DNA from: JAJKIP01 sp040509055
GTDB lineage: Bacteria > Bacteroidota > Bacteroidia > Chitinophagales > Chitinophagaceae
Direction: 5' to 3'
Assembly (NCBI GenBank): GCA_040509055.1
Contig: JBEVLT010000262.1
Coordinates: forward strand, 1-5,807
Length of the DNA: 5,807 bases
Position numbers and translations under genes: made by a program. The notes below the pieces were generated by a model. That model was not told the origin of the DNA and searched no databases. It saw only the letters and a list, made by a program, of their open reading frames with translations. Positions 4,568 to 5,807 of the stretch are shown piece by piece. Every line of letters starts with the position of its first letter. Position 1 is the first letter of the stretch.

Positions 4568-5731
4568 TCACTTTTCAAAGACAATCCTGTAGATCGCGCC
4601 GCGCGAATCATCGCTGACCAGTAACGCACCGTCCGGCGCTACCTGCACATCGGCGGGCCGGCCCAGCACTTTGCCATTGTCCTGCAGCCAGCCGTGCGCA
4701 AACTTCACGTATTGCACCGGTTTGTTGTTCTCCAGCCGCACCAGCATGATGCGGTAACCGATCGGTTCACTGCGGTTCCAGCTGCCATGTTCGGCAATGA
4801 AGATCTGATTTTTGTATTCAGGCAGGAACATATCGCCCGTATAAAAACGCATCCCGATCGCTGCCACATGCGGGTCCAGCACCCGCTCCGGCGCTGTATA
4901 ATCTTCGCAACGTTTGCCTTTGCCAAATTCAGGGTCCGGGGTATTGCCCTGGTGGCAATAAGGAAATCCAAAATGCAATCCTTTTACCGGCGCCCGGTTC
5001 AGCTCATCCCCGGGAATATTATCTCCCATATTGTCCCGCCCGTTTTCAGTAAACCACAATTCTTTGGTTTGCGGATGCCAGTCGAACCCAACCGAATTGC
5101 GGATACCGCTGGCAAAAAGTTCAAAGCCGGTGCCGTCCGGGTTCATCCGGGCAATGCTGGCATAAACGGAATCCTTGCCTTCGCAAACATTGCAGGGAGC
5201 ACCTACCGGCACATACAGCTTACCGTCAGGCCCGAAGGAAATATATTTCCAGCCATGATGCCTGTCGGCAGGCAGCTTGTCATAAACCACCACGGGCGCC
5301 GGCGGATTATCCAGCCGCGACTCGATATTGTCATACCGCAGGATGCGGCTGACCTCCGCCACATACAGGCTGCCGTTGCGAAAGGCTACCCCGCAGGGCA
5401 TGCGCAGCCCTGACGCCAGCACATATACCTTCTCGGCCACGCCGTCTTTGTTCTCGTCCCGTACGGCATACACTTTGTCTTTTTCCCGGTTGCCGACAAA
5501 CAGCGTACCCTGATCGCCCAGGCACATGCTGCGGGCATTGGGCACTTCGGCAAACACCGATATTTTAAACCCCGGTGGCAGCACGATCTTATCCAGGTCG
5601 TATTTATAAAACAACTCATCCCGGCCGGCAGCCGGCTGAGCCGGGTTGTTATCGCAGGATGACTGGTTGCCGGAAAACAGGACCAGGGCAACAAAAGAGA
5701 AGAGAATGGGAACGTTTGTTATTTTCTTCAT
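4568..5731 (-). CDS. Secreted PQQ-type sugar/sorbosone dehydrogenase family protein
   Basis: Encodes 387 residues. An N-terminal signal sequence (MKK, hydrophobic residues 7-21) ends near SSC (24-26); Cys26 could be lipidated, but the preceding Q-S-S is a poor lipobox. The mature part reads as a six-bladed beta-propeller of the soluble glucose/L-sorbosone dehydrogenase class, which oxidises sugars or alditols with a PQQ cofactor in the periplasm. Motifs in order are DRHHGWKYISFGPDG (156-170), likely carrying the catalytic histidine; GAPCNVC (177-183); ASGIRNSVGFDW (207-218) with an arginine typical of the PQQ site; NGRDNMGD (230-237); FGFPYCHQG (254-262); EHGSWNRS (314-321); and GRPADV (357-362). 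No haem CxxCH is present, so there is no fused cytochrome; CNVC is followed by Glu. The substrate and actual PQQ use are not shown, because many Bacteroidota homologues are uncharacterised. No promoter box is seen in the 76 bases upstream, so it may belong to an operon starting outside the window. Confidence 0.85.
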   Translation of the reverse strand: MKKITNVPILFSFVALVLFSGNQSSCDNNPAQPAAGRDELFYKYDLDKIVLPPGFKISVFAEVPNARSMCLGDQGTLFVGNREKDKVYAVRDENKDGVAEKVYVLASGLRMPCGVAFRNGSLYVAEVSRILRYDNIESRLDNPPAPVVVYDKLPADRHHGWKYISFGPDGKLYVPVGAPCNVCEGKDSVYASIARMNPDGTGFELFASGIRNSVGFDWHPQTKELWFTENGRDNMGDNIPGDELNRAPVKGLHFGFPYCHQGNTPDPEFGKGKRCEDYTAPERVLDPHVAAIGMRFYTGDMFLPEYKNQIFIAEHGSWNRSEPIGYRIMLVRLENNKPVQYVKFAHGWLQDNGKVLGRPADVQVAPDGALLVSDDSRGAIYRIVFEK

Positions 5732-5807
5732 ACGGGCGGATTTAAAGTGAACGGAGGCGCCTTAACCGATATGACTCTGCCGGAAATAAAAACCTGCGTA
5801 GCCGGTC

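Noticed and set aside
4694..5413. A 239-codon plus-strand open frame opposite the dehydrogenase
   Set aside because: It has no domain and is fully covered by the dehydrogenase, which shows ordered family motifs.
5770..5807. A possible terminator remnant of an upstream minus-strand gene
   Set aside because: On the minus strand CGCAGG is followed by TTTTTATTT, like the right half of a terminator, but the left arm would be outside the window and cannot be checked.

Overview
The window looks like the chromosome of a member of the Bacteroidota, most likely Chitinophagaceae or a close relative. The reasons are the acpP-fabF-rnc gene order, protein features typical of that phylum (a YcxB-like membrane protein, a collagen-like lipoprotein with an FRYVVIPG-type C-terminal region, a Bacteroidota-style FabF and RNase III), the lack of clear Shine-Dalgarno sequences, and -7 boxes of the TAnnTTTG type (TATTTTTG upstream of two genes, TACATTTG at the left edge). 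The genus cannot be settled from this sequence alone.

Layout. Positions 1-198 are an AT-rich divergent promoter region, with a probable minus-strand gene starting exactly at the left edge. A stand-alone gene for a short collagen-like lipoprotein follows (199-861, +) and ends in a strong terminator. Next comes a YcxB-like two-helix membrane protein (969-1448, +), convergent with a GNAT acetyltransferase (1458-1886, -). A 216-bp divergent spacer carries the acpP promoter. The core block is acpP (2103-2339), fabF (2472-3725) and rnc (3816-4526), all on the + strand. A convergent gene for a secreted PQQ-type sugar/sorbosone dehydrogenase (4568-5731, -) fills the right end.

How the genes work together. 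AcpP carries growing acyl chains as thioesters and FabF (beta-ketoacyl-ACP synthase II) extends them, so the two are consecutive in fatty acid synthesis. RNase III is linked to them by conserved gene order rather than by pathway. The spacers inside this block carry structure: two hairpins, one a good intrinsic terminator, lie between acpP and fabF, and a 15-bp bulged hairpin lies between fabF and rnc. These suggest dosage control: abundant acpP message, reduced fabF-rnc read-through, and possible RNase III self-cleavage. The other genes look like independent single-gene units.

I see no insertion sequence, CRISPR array, tRNA, rRNA, phage gene or defence locus. All coding sequences appear intact. 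No wholly new system is evident; the most interesting signals are the RNA structures in the acpP-fabF-rnc spacers.
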